Origin: Leclercia sp. AS011
GTDB taxonomy: Bacteria; Pseudomonadota; Gammaproteobacteria; Enterobacterales; Enterobacteriaceae
Direction of reading: 5' to 3'
Assembly: GCF_037152535.1 (NCBI RefSeq)
Contig: NZ_JBBCMA010000001.1
Location: 1,302,001-1,366,000 of the forward strand
DNA length: 64,000 nucleotides
Shown: piece by piece, positions 9,320 through 17,945 of the stretch
Layout of the letters: each line of letters begins with the position of its first letter
Numbering within the stretch: the stretch's first letter is position 1
Made by a program: the position numbers and the translations under genes
Notes under the pieces: model-generated
Told to the model about the DNA's origin: nothing
The model's database searches: none
What the model saw: only the letters and a program-made list of their open reading frames with translations

Positions 9320-9384
9320 GCTTTAGCAAATCGTGTCATAAGCTAATGCATTCAGTTGACTTATAGTTGCCTGAGCAATAATAT
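9320..9384 (+). promoter_or_regulatory. marRAB promoter with marbox
   Basis: GCTTTAGCAAATCGTGTCAT (9320-9339) fits the marbox at which MarA, SoxS or Rob activate the operon. It is followed by -35 TTGACT (9356-9361) and -10 TAATAT (9379-9384) with a 17-bp spacer. The layout matches the E. coli mar promoter, with the marbox just upstream of -35. It drives marR, marA and marB. Confidence 0.85.
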
Positions 9385-9414
9385 CTGCCGTGATTAAACT
9401 ACTTGCCAGGGCAA
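9367..9414 (+). promoter_or_regulatory. mar operator (two MarR sites)
   Basis: Site I, TTGCCTGAGCAA (9367-9378), lies between -35 and -10. Site II, TTGCCAGGGCAA (9403-9414), overlaps the marR ribosome-binding region. Both are dyads of the form TTGCC-NN-GGCAA (site I with one mismatch), as in E. coli marO. MarR dimers bound here would block RNA polymerase and autoregulate the operon until phenolic or other inducers release them. Confidence 0.85.
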
Positions 9415-9419
9415 CCATT

Positions 9420-9854
9420 GTGAAAAGCACCAGTGACCTCTTCAACGAAATCATTCCGCTGGGTCGGCTTATCTATATGGTTAACCAGAAAAAAGACCGC
9501 CTGCTCAATGACTATCTGTCACCGCTGGATATCACCGCAACGCAATTTAAAGTGCTCTGCTCTGTGCGCTGCGAAGTGTGTATTACGCCGGTTGAGCTTA
9601 AGAAAATCTTATCCGTCGACCTCGGCGCGTTGACGCGAATGATCGACCGGCTGGTCTGCAAGGGCTGGATTGAGCGCCGCCCTAATCCGAATGACAAACG
9701 CGGCGTGCTGTTGCAACTGACCAGCGACGGCGCGGCTATGTGTGAACAATGTCATCAATTAGTAGGACAAGAACTGCACCAGGAACTAACAAAAAACTTA
9801 ACGGCGGATGAAGTGGCCACTCTTGAGCACTTACTTAAGAAGATCCTGCCGTAA
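9420..9854 (+). CDS. marR: multiple antibiotic resistance repressor MarR
   Basis: A 144-residue winged-helix repressor collinear with E. coli MarR (MKSTSDLFNEIIPLGRL, LSVDLGALTRMIDRLVCKGW, DEVATLEHLLKKILP). The start is GTG 9420 as in E. coli; an upstream in-frame ATG-less extension is not used because it would run through the operator. It binds the two sites in the adjacent operator and represses marRAB. Cys residues in the core, involved in copper sensing in E. coli, are retained at CEVC and MCEQC. First gene of the operon. Confidence 0.96.
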   Translation: MKSTSDLFNEIIPLGRLIYMVNQKKDRLLNDYLSPLDITATQFKVLCSVRCEVCITPVELKKILSVDLGALTRMIDRLVCKGWIERRPNPNDKRGVLLQLTSDGAAMCEQCHQLVGQELHQELTKNLTADEVATLEHLLKKILP

Positions 9855-9866
9855 ACAGAAAGAGGT

Positions 9867-10256
9867 ATGACGATGTCCAGACGCAATACTGACGCCATCA
9901 CTATTCATAGCATTTTGGGCTGGATCGAAGATAACCTGGAGTCACCGCTCTCGCTTGAGAAAGTGTCCGAGCGCTCAGGTTACTCAAAATGGCACCTGCA
10001 ACGGATGTTTAAAAAAGAGACCGGCCACTCATTAGGCCAGTACATCCGCAGCCGCAAATTAACGGAAATCGCACAGAAGCTGAAGGAAAGTAACGAGCCG
10101 ATCCTGTATCTGGCTGAGCGTTACGGGTTTGAATCGCAGCAGACGCTGACCCGCACGTTCAAGAACTACTTCGATGTGCCACCGCATAAATACCGTATTA
10201 CCAATATGCACGGGGAATCCCGGTATTTGCTTCCGATCAATCACTGTAACTGCTAA
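9867..10256 (+). CDS. marA: AraC/XylS-family activator MarA
   Basis: A 129-residue monomeric activator made of two helix-turn-helix units, nearly identical to E. coli MarA ([51 protein letters not shown]). It activates marbox promoters of efflux (acrAB-tolC), micF and stress genes and its own operon. It lies 12 bp after marR behind AGAGG. Unusually, it is separated from marB by a 142-bp palindromic repeat within the transcript. Confidence 0.97.
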   Translation: MTMSRRNTDAITIHSILGWIEDNLESPLSLEKVSERSGYSKWHLQRMFKKETGHSLGQYIRSRKLTEIAQKLKESNEPILYLAERYGFESQQTLTRTFKNYFDVPPHKYRITNMHGESRYLLPINHCNC

Positions 10257-10269
10257 TCGCCTTTATTTA

Positions 10270-10411
10270 AGGCTATCCCAGTAGGCGTAATTGTTGCAGA
10301 CAGTTTGAACACGGACAGCGCGGAACAACCGGAGCGTACTTTAAGTACGTGAGGATTGTGAGCACTGCCCAGGTTCAAAATGGCAAATAAAATAGCCTAA
10401 TGGGATAGGCT
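10270..10411. repeat. 142-bp palindromic (ERIC/MITE-like) repeat within marRAB
   Basis: It is bounded by imperfect inverted repeats AGGCTATCCCAGTAGGC (10270-10286) and GCCTAATGGGATAGGCT (10395-10411; 15 of 17 matched on reverse complement). The centre holds CGTACTTTAAGTACG, a 15-bp palindrome around one base, with flanking pairing ACAA/TTGT. Size and a central palindrome recall ERIC elements, but the ends differ from the E. coli ERIC consensus I remember. It lies in the transcribed marA-marB gap and would fold in the mRNA. No second copy was noticed in this window. Confidence 0.7.
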
Positions 10412-10432
10412 CTAAGACGTATCGAGGAATCT

Positions 10433-10648
10433 ATGAAATTATTCGCTTCCGCCGCCCTCACCGCCCTGGTGCTGGTCTCCGGCCAGAGTTTTGCGGAGCA
10501 AACGCCTGGTGTCACGCCGCAAAACAACCGCGACACCATGATCCTGCCCACGGCCAATGGCCAGTCGCCTTACGATTTTAACCATATGGGCGCAGGCAGC
10601 GACAAATCCGACGAGTTAGGCGTGCCGTATTACAATCAGCGCTCTTAA
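10433..10648 (+). CDS. marB: MarB, periplasmic mar operon protein
   Basis: A 71-residue protein with a signal peptide (residues 1 to about 21, ending SFAEQ) and the conserved C-terminus FNHMGAGSDKSDELGVPYYNQ shared with E. coli MarB. MarB indirectly lowers marA expression in E. coli by an unknown route. GAGGAATCT precedes the ATG. The middle of the protein diverges from E. coli. Last gene of the mar operon, followed by a strong terminator. Confidence 0.92.
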   Translation: MKLFASAALTALVLVSGQSFAEQTPGVTPQNNRDTMILPTANGQSPYDFNHMGAGSDKSDELGVPYYNQRS

Positions 10649-10656
10649 CGCGTTTT

Positions 10657-10682
10657 GCCCCGCCCGTGCGGGGCTTTTTTTT
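10657..10682 (+). terminator. Rho-independent terminator of marRAB
   Basis: Stem GCCCCG/CGGGGC with loop CCCGTG is followed by eight Ts (10675-10682). The T-run overlaps the eamA stop codon region on the other strand. Confidence 0.9.
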
Positions 10683-11580
10683 AGCCTCTTATCCGCGTCG
10701 CCCGACGCAGACGCAGGCCGAAGACGTTGATATAGAGCCCGGCCATCACCAGCAGCGCCCCCACCAGCTGCAACACTCCCAGTTTTTCATCCAGCAGCAG
10801 CGCCGCACTGGCGAGACCCACCACCGGCACTAACAGGGAGAGCGGCGCCACCCGCCAGGTTTCGTAGCGTCCGAGCAGCGCGCCCCAGATGCCGTAGCCA
10901 ACAATGGTGGCGACAAAGGCCAGATAAATCAGCGATAAAATCGTGGTCAGGTCGAGAGTGACCAGGCTGTGCAGCATCACCGTCGGGCCATCCAGCAGAT
11001 ACGACGCCGCCATGAAAGGTACGATCGGGATCAACGCGCTCCACACCACCAGCGACATCACTGCCGGACGGGTCTCGAGCTGCATGATCTTTTTGTTGAA
11101 GATATTGCCGCTGGCCCAGCAGAACGCCGCCGCCAGGGTCAGCAAAAAGCCCAGCAGCGCGACGTGCTGCCCGTTGAGGCTGGCCTCTGCCAGCACCAGC
11201 ACGCCGACCACCGCAAGGGCAATCCCCGCCAGCTGTTTGCCCTGCAGCCGCTCGCCAAACACCAGCGCCCCGAGAATAATGGTAAAGAACGCCTGGGCCT
11301 GCAGCACCAGCGACGCCAGCCCGGCAGGCATGCCGAAGTTAATGGCGCAAAACAGAAAGGCAAACTGGCCGAAGCTGATGGTCAGGCCATAGCCCAGCAG
11401 CAGACGAAACGGGATCTTCGGACGGGCGACAAAGAACAGCGCCGGGAAGGCCACCAGCAAAAAGCGTAAACCGGCCAGCATCAGCGGAGGCATGTTGTGC
11501 AATCCGACTTTGATCACCACAAAATTTAGCCCCCAAACCACCACCACCAGCAACGCCAGCAGCCCGTCTTTACGCGTCAT
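10681..11580 (-). CDS. eamA: EamA family amino-acid metabolite exporter
   Basis: A 299-residue DMT-superfamily exporter with ten TM segments (two EamA repeats), collinear with E. coli EamA/YdeD, which exports O-acetylserine and cysteine. I set the start at ATG 11580 (MTRKDGLLALL), the E. coli length; the 33-residue upstream extension is not conserved. It is convergent with marRAB and divergent from ydeE, as in E. coli. Confidence 0.94.
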   Translation of the reverse strand: MTRKDGLLALLVVVVWGLNFVVIKVGLHNMPPLMLAGLRFLLVAFPALFFVARPKIPFRLLLGYGLTISFGQFAFLFCAINFGMPAGLASLVLQAQAFFTIILGALVFGERLQGKQLAGIALAVVGVLVLAEASLNGQHVALLGFLLTLAAAFCWASGNIFNKKIMQLETRPAVMSLVVWSALIPIVPFMAASYLLDGPTVMLHSLVTLDLTTILSLIYLAFVATIVGYGIWGALLGRYETWRVAPLSLLVPVVGLASAALLLDEKLGVLQLVGALLVMAGLYINVFGLRLRRATRIRG

Positions 11581-11773
11581 ACCCTGCCCCTGTTTTTTAA
11601 ATTTTTGTAAACACTTATCAAAGTAACGAAAAATCAGGGCGAGGAACAGATCATTAATTCTGGCAGTCAGGCGAAGCACTTAGGGATAAATTTGGAGGTA
11701 TACAAGCCTCTTATGCCGTGATAATCCTGATAAGACATAACAAAAACTTCACACGCAATTGTCGGGCAGGAAA

Positions 11774-12973
11774 ATGAAACCATCACTCAGGCGCTCAACG
11801 GCAGCGCTGCTGGCGTCGTCGTTATTACTCACCATTGGCCGCGGCGCGACCTTGCCGTTTATGACCATCTATCTCACTCGCGTCTATAACATGAGCGTGG
11901 AGAATATTGGTTATGCCCTGACGGTGGCGCTGACTATTGGGGTGGTCTTCAGCCTAGGCTTTGGCATTCTGGCCGACAAATTCGATAAAAACCGCTACAT
12001 GCTGATCGCCATCACGGCGGTGGCGCTGGGCTTCCTGGCGATCCCGCTGGTGGATAACGTGGTGCTGGTAGTGCTGGCCTTCTCGCTGATCAACTGCGCC
12101 TATTCGATCTTCTCCACGGTGCTGAAAGCCTGGTTTTCCGATGTGCTGAACCCGGCGGAAAAGGCGCGGGTGTTCTCGCTTAACTACAGTTTTCTTAACA
12201 TTGGCTGGACCATCGGCCCGCCGTTGAGCACCCTACTGGTGATGTACAGCCTGCAGCTGCCGTTCTGGGTGGCGGCCTTCTGCGCTGCGCTGCCGCTGGT
12301 GCTGATCCAGCGCTATGTGCAGAAAGGCGTGGCGGTCGATAGCGAGCATGCTCCGGTTCCGTGGCAGCCGTCGGTGCTGCTCCGCGACCGGGCGCTGTTC
12401 TGGTACACCCTCTCCGGGCTGCTGGCCTCCTACGTAGGCGGCTCCTTCGCCAGCTGTATCTCTCAGTACGTGCTGGCGGCAGATTACGACAGCGATTTCG
12501 CGCAGAACGTGGTGGCCGTGGTGCTGCCGGTGAATGCCGCAATGGTGGTTTCGCTGCAGTACATCATTGGCCGCAAGCTGTCGGCGCGTAACATCCGCCC
12601 GCTGATGACGCTCGGCACCCTGTTTTTCGTCCTCGGCCTGGCCGGGTTTATGGTCTCGGGGGAGAATCTGATCTACTGGGGACTGGCCGCGGCGGTCTTT
12701 ACCGTGGGGGAGATCATCTATGCGCCTGGCGAGTATATGTTGATCGACAACATCGCCCCACCGGGCATGAAAGCGAGCTACTTCTCCGCCCAGGCGCTCG
12801 GCTGGCTGGGCGCGGCCTTTAACCCGATGATCACCGGGCTGATCCTGACCCATCTCCCGCACTGGTCCCTGTTTGTGATTATGATGGTCGCCATTGTGCT
12901 GGCGTGGCTGATGATTTTGCGCGGGATGCGGATGAAGGCGTGGGTTGATGCGCCTGGTTTAGTCCCGAGGTAA
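11774..12973 (+). CDS. ydeE: MFS transporter YdeE (dipeptide exporter type)
   Basis: A 399-residue, 12-TM major facilitator matching E. coli YdeE (LRRSTAALLASSLLLTIGRGATLPFMTIYL; NIGWTIGPP; FTVGEIIYAPGEYMLID). E. coli YdeE is implicated in dipeptide/arabinose efflux. Start ATG 11774 sits 3 bp after AGGA and matches the family N-terminus; an upstream in-frame start at 11759 is weaker. It is divergent from eamA and followed by a REP element. Confidence 0.92.
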   Translation: MKPSLRRSTAALLASSLLLTIGRGATLPFMTIYLTRVYNMSVENIGYALTVALTIGVVFSLGFGILADKFDKNRYMLIAITAVALGFLAIPLVDNVVLVVLAFSLINCAYSIFSTVLKAWFSDVLNPAEKARVFSLNYSFLNIGWTIGPPLSTLLVMYSLQLPFWVAAFCAALPLVLIQRYVQKGVAVDSEHAPVPWQPSVLLRDRALFWYTLSGLLASYVGGSFASCISQYVLAADYDSDFAQNVVAVVLPVNAAMVVSLQYIIGRKLSARNIRPLMTLGTLFFVLGLAGFMVSGENLIYWGLAAAVFTVGEIIYAPGEYMLIDNIAPPGMKASYFSAQALGWLGAAFNPMITGLILTHLPHWSLFVIMMVAIVLAWLMILRGMRMKAWVDAPGLVPR

Positions 12974-12975
12974 TT

Positions 12976-13045
12976 GCCCGGCGGCGCTACGCTTGCACGG
13001 GCCTACAAAACACGTAGGCCGGGTAAGGCGAAGCCGCCACCCGGC
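12976..13045. repeat. REP/BIME-type palindromic repeat
   Basis: Inverted GC-rich units GCCCGGCGGCGCTACGC... (12976-13006) and ...GCGAAGCCGCCACCCGGC (13014-13045) flank a short AAAACAC-type loop. They have the same sequence type as the repeat at 5404-5480. It lies between the convergent ydeE and zinT genes. Confidence 0.75.
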
Positions 13046-13063
13046 GCACAGGCCGCACCGAAA

Positions 13064-13705
13064 TTAATGGTGCAACATCTCCTCCACTACCTGCTTTTTA
13101 TACATTTCGTTTGGATAATAGGTCGGCCAGTTATCCATCTCTTTTAATAACGCCTCGTGGGAGGTGTTGCCCATAAAGATGTGGAAATGAGCAGACTGGC
13201 GCGGCGCGATGGTGTGGTCGCTGAACTGGACGAATTTCGGCGCCTTGCTGCTGGCGTCCTTACATTCAAACAGGTAACGCACGCCCTTCTTGCCGGAGGC
13301 ATAGGTCAGGATCTTGTAGCCGTTAGAGACGTACTCGCAGCGGCTGACGTTTTTGCCGGTGTGGAACTCCATCACGTTATTCTCGATGCCGATGGTCTCC
13401 ACGTCGGTGGCGTAGCCGGTGCGGTAATAGGCTTTTACCTGATCAAAGGTTTTGCTGCTGTCTTTCTCAGCTTTCTTCTTAAACACCGGGTCAAGATCGC
13501 CGCTCAGCAGAAACGGATAGACCGACTGCCAGACGCCGTCCCAGTTGGAGAGCGGGCGATCCTTCACGTCTTTATCCTCAAACACGCCGTTAGCCGCTTG
13601 TTGTTCCGCCTCGGTCATCTGGTGGCCGTGGGAATGGGCATACAGCTGGCCGCTGACCAGCATCGCCCCCAGAGTCATTGCATATTTACCAATTTGTCCT
13701 GCCAA
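13064..13705 (-). CDS. zinT: periplasmic zinc-binding protein ZinT
   Basis: A 213-residue secreted protein: signal peptide (residues 1-23, ending LYA), a His-rich start [15 protein letters not shown], and the calycin-like ZinT domain with three conserved histidines in the SAHFHIFMG segment and nearby. ZinT delivers zinc to ZnuA when zinc is scarce and also binds cadmium. A near-perfect Zur box lies 34 bp upstream of the start, supporting derepression under zinc limitation. Confidence 0.94.
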   Translation of the reverse strand: MAGQIGKYAMTLGAMLVSGQLYAHSHGHQMTEAEQQAANGVFEDKDVKDRPLSNWDGVWQSVYPFLLSGDLDPVFKKKAEKDSSKTFDQVKAYYRTGYATDVETIGIENNVMEFHTGKNVSRCEYVSNGYKILTYASGKKGVRYLFECKDASSKAPKFVQFSDHTIAPRQSAHFHIFMGNTSHEALLKEMDNWPTYYPNEMYKKQVVEEMLHH

Positions 13706-13738
13706 GATAACGTCCTCACTCCATTTGAAAGAATGAGA

Positions 13739-13757
13739 GATGTTATATTATAACATA
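13739..13757 (-). promoter_or_regulatory. Zur box of zinT
   Basis: TGTTATATTATAACA (13741-13755) is a perfect dyad around one T, matching the enterobacterial Zur consensus GTTATANTATAAC. It lies immediately upstream of zinT, where Zur-Zn would repress. Confidence 0.88.
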
Positions 13758-13773
13758 TAGCAAAACAAGCCTG

Positions 13774-14472
13774 TCAGATCGCTACCAGGCCGCGAACGCC
13801 CTCCTGTTCCATATCCACCCCGCGACCGCGCTGGATAATGCTGCCCCGGGACATCAGCAGATAGCTGTCGGCCAGCTCGGCGGCAAAGTCGTAGAACTGC
13901 TCCACCAGCAGGATCGCCATATCGCCCCGGTTGGCGAGCTGGCGGATAACCTGACCAATCTCCTTGATCACCGAGGGCTGGATCCCCTCTGTCGGCTCAT
14001 CAAGGATCAGCAGCTGAGGACGGCTCGCCAGCGCCCGGCCAATCGCCAGCTGCTGCTGCTGCCCGCCCGAGAGATCGCCGCCCCGGCGCTGCTTCATCTC
14101 CTTGAGAACCGGAAACAGCTGCCAGATCTCCTCCGGCACCTGCTTCGCCTCGCGCGCCGGAAAACGCGACAAGCCGAGGAGCAGGTTTTCCTCCACCGTC
14201 AGGCGGGGAAAGATATCCCGCCCCTGAGGCACATAGGCCACCCCGGCCTGCACCCGCTGGTGCGGCCTGGCATGGGTGATGGCTTTGCCCTGCCAGAGGA
14301 TCTCGCCGTTGCGCGACGGGATCAGTCCCATCAGGCACTTCAGGAGGGTGGTTTTGCCCACCCCGTTGCGTCCCAGCAGGCAGGTGACTTCCCCGGGCAG
14401 CGCCTCAAAGCTGACTCCACGTAGAATGTGGCTCCCGCCGTAATATTGATTCAGTTCGTTAACCTGTAGCAT
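13774..14472 (-). CDS. urtE: urea ABC transporter ATP-binding subunit UrtE
   Basis: A 232-residue LivF-type ATPase. It has Walker A GRNGVGKTT, Q-loop, signature LSGGQQQQL, Walker B LLILDEPTEG and switch His. It is the last gene of urtABCDE and ends close to zinT. It powers import of urea (or short amides) with UrtD. The LivF-like protein includes YVPQGRDIFPRLTVEENL, typical of the UrtE subgroup. Confidence 0.92.
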   Translation of the reverse strand: MLQVNELNQYYGGSHILRGVSFEALPGEVTCLLGRNGVGKTTLLKCLMGLIPSRNGEILWQGKAITHARPHQRVQAGVAYVPQGRDIFPRLTVEENLLLGLSRFPAREAKQVPEEIWQLFPVLKEMKQRRGGDLSGGQQQQLAIGRALASRPQLLILDEPTEGIQPSVIKEIGQVIRQLANRGDMAILLVEQFYDFAAELADSYLLMSRGSIIQRGRGVDMEQEGVRGLVAI

Positions 14473-14481
14473 CCGCGCTCC

Positions 14482-15273
14482 TTAGCGTCCGAGATAGACT
14501 TCAATCACCTGCTCATTGGCCTGCACCTCGCGCAGCGAGCCCTCCGCCAGCACCCGGCCCTGATGCAGAACGGTGACGTGATCGGCAATGGTTTCAACAA
14601 AGCCCATGTCATGTTCCACCACCATCAGCGAGTGCTTGCCCGCCAGAGTGCGAAAGAGTTCGGCGGTGTACTCGGTTTCGGCATCGGTCATCCCGGCGGC
14701 CGGTTCGTCGAGGAGCAGCAGGTGCGGCTCCTGCACCAGCAGCATGCCGATCTCCAGAAACTGCTTCTGCCCGTGGGACAGCAACCCCGCCCGCCGATGC
14801 CGCTCTGCGCCGAGGCGCAGCAGGCTCAGCATCTCGTTGATCCTGTCCCCCTGCTCGCTGCTCAGCCGGGCACGCAGGCTGGCCCAAACCGATTTATCAC
14901 CCTTCATCGCCAGCTCGAGGTTCTCCCATACCGTCAGGGCCTCGAACACCGTCGGCTTCTGGAACTTGCGCCCGATCCCCTGGCGGGCGATGGCGATCGG
15001 ATCGAGGGTGTTGAGGTCCGTCGACTGGTCGTAAATAGCGCGTCCGCTCTGGGGCCGCGTTTTACCGGTGATCACGTCCATCAGGGTGGTTTTCCCCGCG
15101 CCGTTGGGACCAATCACGCAGCGCAGCTCGCCCACGCCGATGTTGAGTGACAGGTCGGTGAGTGCCTTAAAGCCGTCAAAGCTGACGTTGATCCCCTCCA
15201 GCTGCAATACCGGATCGGTCTGGTCGCGGTAGCGATCCCCGGGCAGCTGGCGGGTAAAGAGTTGTTCGCTCAT
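14482..15273 (-). CDS. urtD: urea ABC transporter ATP-binding subunit UrtD
   Basis: A 263-residue LivG-type ATPase with Walker A GPNGAGKTT, the LivG-type insert GIGRKFQKPTVFEALTVWENL, signature LSHGQKQFLEIGMLL and Walker B LLLLDEPAAGMTD. The start is ATG 15273 (protein begins MSEQLFTR), overlapping the urtC stop by one base (TAATG). A longer in-frame extension upstream is out-of-context coding from urtC. It pairs with UrtE on the UrtBC permease. Confidence 0.93.
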   Translation of the reverse strand: MSEQLFTRQLPGDRYRDQTDPVLQLEGINVSFDGFKALTDLSLNIGVGELRCVIGPNGAGKTTLMDVITGKTRPQSGRAIYDQSTDLNTLDPIAIARQGIGRKFQKPTVFEALTVWENLELAMKGDKSVWASLRARLSSEQGDRINEMLSLLRLGAERHRRAGLLSHGQKQFLEIGMLLVQEPHLLLLDEPAAGMTDAETEYTAELFRTLAGKHSLMVVEHDMGFVETIADHVTVLHQGRVLAEGSLREVQANEQVIEVYLGR

Positions 15274-16346
15274 TACTGGTCTCCTTTGCGAAACAGTCCC
15301 GTTACGCCGCGAGGTAAAAACAGCGTGACCGCGATAAAGATCAGCCCGAGGAACAGCTGCCAGTACTCCGGCATTGCCACGGTAAAGAGGCTTTTTGCGC
15401 CGTTGACCAGCGCGGCACCCAATACCGGGCCAATCAGCGTGCCGCGGCCACCAAGCGCCACCCAGATTGCCGCCTCGATGGAGTTGGTGGGCGACATCTC
15501 GCCTGGGTTGATGATCCCGACCTGCGGAACGTACAGCGCCCCGGCCAGTCCGCACAGCACCGCCGACAACGTCCAGACCAGCAGCTTGAATCCGCGCGGA
15601 TCGTAGCCGCAGAAGGTGAGCCGGTTCTCCGCGTCGCGCACCGCGGTCAGGATGCGGCCAAACTTACTTTTTGCCAGCGCGTACCCGACACCCAGCGACG
15701 CCGCCAGCAGCAGCACGGTGGCAATAAACAGCGCGATGCGGGTTGAGGTGGCCGTCACGGAGAAGCCCAGCAGCGTGGTAAAACCGGTAAAACCGTTGTT
15801 ACCGCCAAAGCCGGTTTCATTGCGGAAAAACAGCAGCATCCCGGCGAAGGTCAGCGCCTGGGTCATGATCGAAAAATAGACCCCTTTGATTTTAGAGCGG
15901 AAGGCAAACCAGCCGAACAGCAGCGCCAGCAGGCCCGGCACCATCACGATCAGCACCAGCGCCCAGGCGAAATGCTGGGTGCCCCACCAGAACCAGGGCA
16001 GCTCGCTCCAGGAGAGAAACGACATAAAGGCCGGAAGCCCGTCGCCCGCGGCCTGGCGCATCAGGTACATTCCCATCGCGTAGCCGCCGAGGGCAAAGAA
16101 CAGGCCGTGGCCGAGCGACAGCATTCCGGCGTAGCCCCACACCAGATCCAGCGCTACGGCCACAATCGCATAGCAGAGGATTTTGCCCACCAGGGTCAGC
16201 ATCCAGGTGGAGACCGCCAGCGGATGGGTGGCGGGCAGCAGCGCCAGAAACGGCAGCACCAGCAGTGCGGCGAGGATCAGACCGAGGAGTATCGGTACGC
16301 TGCGCGGCGCTTTCCGCGCCAGGGTTAAGGTCAGTGGCTGGCTCAT
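15273..16346 (-). CDS. urtC: urea ABC transporter permease UrtC
   Basis: A 357-residue LivM-type permease with about nine to ten TM segments and the conserved loop AVRDAENRLTFCGYDPRGFK that contacts the ATPase. It overlaps urtB by the ATGA quadruplet and urtD by one base, so the operon is translationally coupled. With UrtB it forms the inner-membrane channel. Confidence 0.93.
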   Translation of the reverse strand: MSQPLTLTLARKAPRSVPILLGLILAALLVLPFLALLPATHPLAVSTWMLTLVGKILCYAIVAVALDLVWGYAGMLSLGHGLFFALGGYAMGMYLMRQAAGDGLPAFMSFLSWSELPWFWWGTQHFAWALVLIVMVPGLLALLFGWFAFRSKIKGVYFSIMTQALTFAGMLLFFRNETGFGGNNGFTGFTTLLGFSVTATSTRIALFIATVLLLAASLGVGYALAKSKFGRILTAVRDAENRLTFCGYDPRGFKLLVWTLSAVLCGLAGALYVPQVGIINPGEMSPTNSIEAAIWVALGGRGTLIGPVLGAALVNGAKSLFTVAMPEYWQLFLGLIFIAVTLFLPRGVTGLFRKGDQ

Positions 16347-17920
16347 CAGTCGATTACCCTCCCTTTCAGTGCAAATAACCCCTGAGGACGCTTCTGAATA
16401 AACAGAATGATCGCCACCAGAATCACAATTTTGCCCAGTACGGCACCCATCTGCGGCTCGAGGATCTTATTGAAAATCCCGAGACCAAAGGCGGCCGCCA
16501 CGCTGCCGGCCAGTTGGCCCACGCCGCCGAGCACCACCACCAGGAAGGAGTCGATGATGTAGCCCTGACCCAGCTCCGGCCCGACGTTGCCCAACTGCGA
16601 CAGCGCCACCCCGCCAAGCCCGGCAATGCCGGACCCCAGCCCGAAGGCCAGCATATCCACGCGCCCGGTAGGCACCCCGCAGCAGGCCGCCATGCTGCGG
16701 TTTTGCGTCACCGCCCGCACGTTCAGCCCCAGACGGGTTTTGTTGAGGATAAGCCAGGTGAAAAACAGCACCAGCAGCACAAAGCCCAACACCACCAGCC
16801 GGTTCCACGGCAGGATCAGGCTGGCGTAGACCTGCACGCCGCCGGAGAGCCACGCCGGGTTGGCGACTTCGAGGTTCTGCGCGCCGAAGATCATGCGCAC
16901 CAGTTGGATCAGCATCAGGCTGATGCCCCAGGTCGCCAGCAGGGTCTCCAGCGGGCGGCCATAGAGGTGGCGGATCACCGTGCGTTCAAGCGCCATGCCC
17001 ACGCCAGCGGTGAGCGCGAACGCCACCGGCAGCGCCACCAGCGGGTAGAAGGTGAGCCACTGCGGGGTAAACTGCGCCATCGCCTGCTGTACCATCCAGG
17101 TGGCGTAGGCCCCGAGCATCAGCATCTCGCCGTGAGCCATATTGATCACCCCCAGCAGGCCGTAGGTAATCGCCAGCCCGAGCGCGGCCAGCAGCAGAAT
17201 GGAGCCCAGCGACAGGCCCATAAACGCCTGCCCCAGGAGGTCACTAATGGTCTGACGGTGCTGGATCTGACGCAGGCTTTCCGCAGCGGCCTCGCGCACC
17301 CCGACGTCCGGCTCGGTCTGTGCCTGGGTATAAGGCAGCAGCCGGGACTGCACCTCCGGATCGCTCGACTGGCCCAGCAGCGTGACGGCCTGCTGGCGTA
17401 CCGCGGGCTGGGCGCTGGTCAGCTGCAGGCTGGCGACGGCCAGGCTCAACAGCTGACGCACCGCGTCATCCTTCTCGCTTGCCAGCTGACGCTGTAAAAA
17501 AGGCAGCATCTGCGGCTGGGGATCGCGCTGTAACTGCTTCGCTGCCGCCAGTCTTTCGGTGACACTGTCACCGGCAAGCTGGTGGGTGGCGAGCGCGGTG
17601 GCGGCCAGCACCCGCAGGCGGTTGGTAAGCCGCACGGCTTTAGTGGCACCCTGCGGTTGCGCGCTGTCACCGAGGGCGGTTAAGGCACCCTTTTCCCGGG
17701 CGAAGGCATGCTTTTCCGTATCGACAACGACATTTTCCTGCTGCAATGCCCGCAGCAGCGTCAGACGGGCGGGATCGGGCGCGGCGGCCCACTGCTCCAG
17801 CATCACCGCCTGCTGGCTGCGGCTGGCGGCAACAAAATTATCGGCGTCCGTTGCCTGCGCCATCCCTGGCAGCAGTCCGGCAAGCCATACGAGAGCGAAG
17901 ATCATGCGCATGACGTTCAT
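16346..17920 (-). CDS. urtB: urea ABC transporter permease UrtB
   Basis: A 524-residue LivH-type permease. As in other UrtB proteins, an N-terminal signal peptide and an extracytoplasmic domain of roughly 220 residues precede the permease domain, which starts near MGLSLGSILLLAALGLAITYG and continues INMAHGEMLMLGAYATW. The extra domain distinguishes UrtB from plain branched-chain amino-acid permeases. It lies 25 bp downstream of urtA. Confidence 0.92.
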   Translation of the reverse strand: MNVMRMIFALVWLAGLLPGMAQATDADNFVAASRSQQAVMLEQWAAAPDPARLTLLRALQQENVVVDTEKHAFAREKGALTALGDSAQPQGATKAVRLTNRLRVLAATALATHQLAGDSVTERLAAAKQLQRDPQPQMLPFLQRQLASEKDDAVRQLLSLAVASLQLTSAQPAVRQQAVTLLGQSSDPEVQSRLLPYTQAQTEPDVGVREAAAESLRQIQHRQTISDLLGQAFMGLSLGSILLLAALGLAITYGLLGVINMAHGEMLMLGAYATWMVQQAMAQFTPQWLTFYPLVALPVAFALTAGVGMALERTVIRHLYGRPLETLLATWGISLMLIQLVRMIFGAQNLEVANPAWLSGGVQVYASLILPWNRLVVLGFVLLVLFFTWLILNKTRLGLNVRAVTQNRSMAACCGVPTGRVDMLAFGLGSGIAGLGGVALSQLGNVGPELGQGYIIDSFLVVVLGGVGQLAGSVAAAFGLGIFNKILEPQMGAVLGKIVILVAIILFIQKRPQGLFALKGRVID

Positions 17921-17945
17921 GGCTTTACCTCTTTATGATCCGGAT

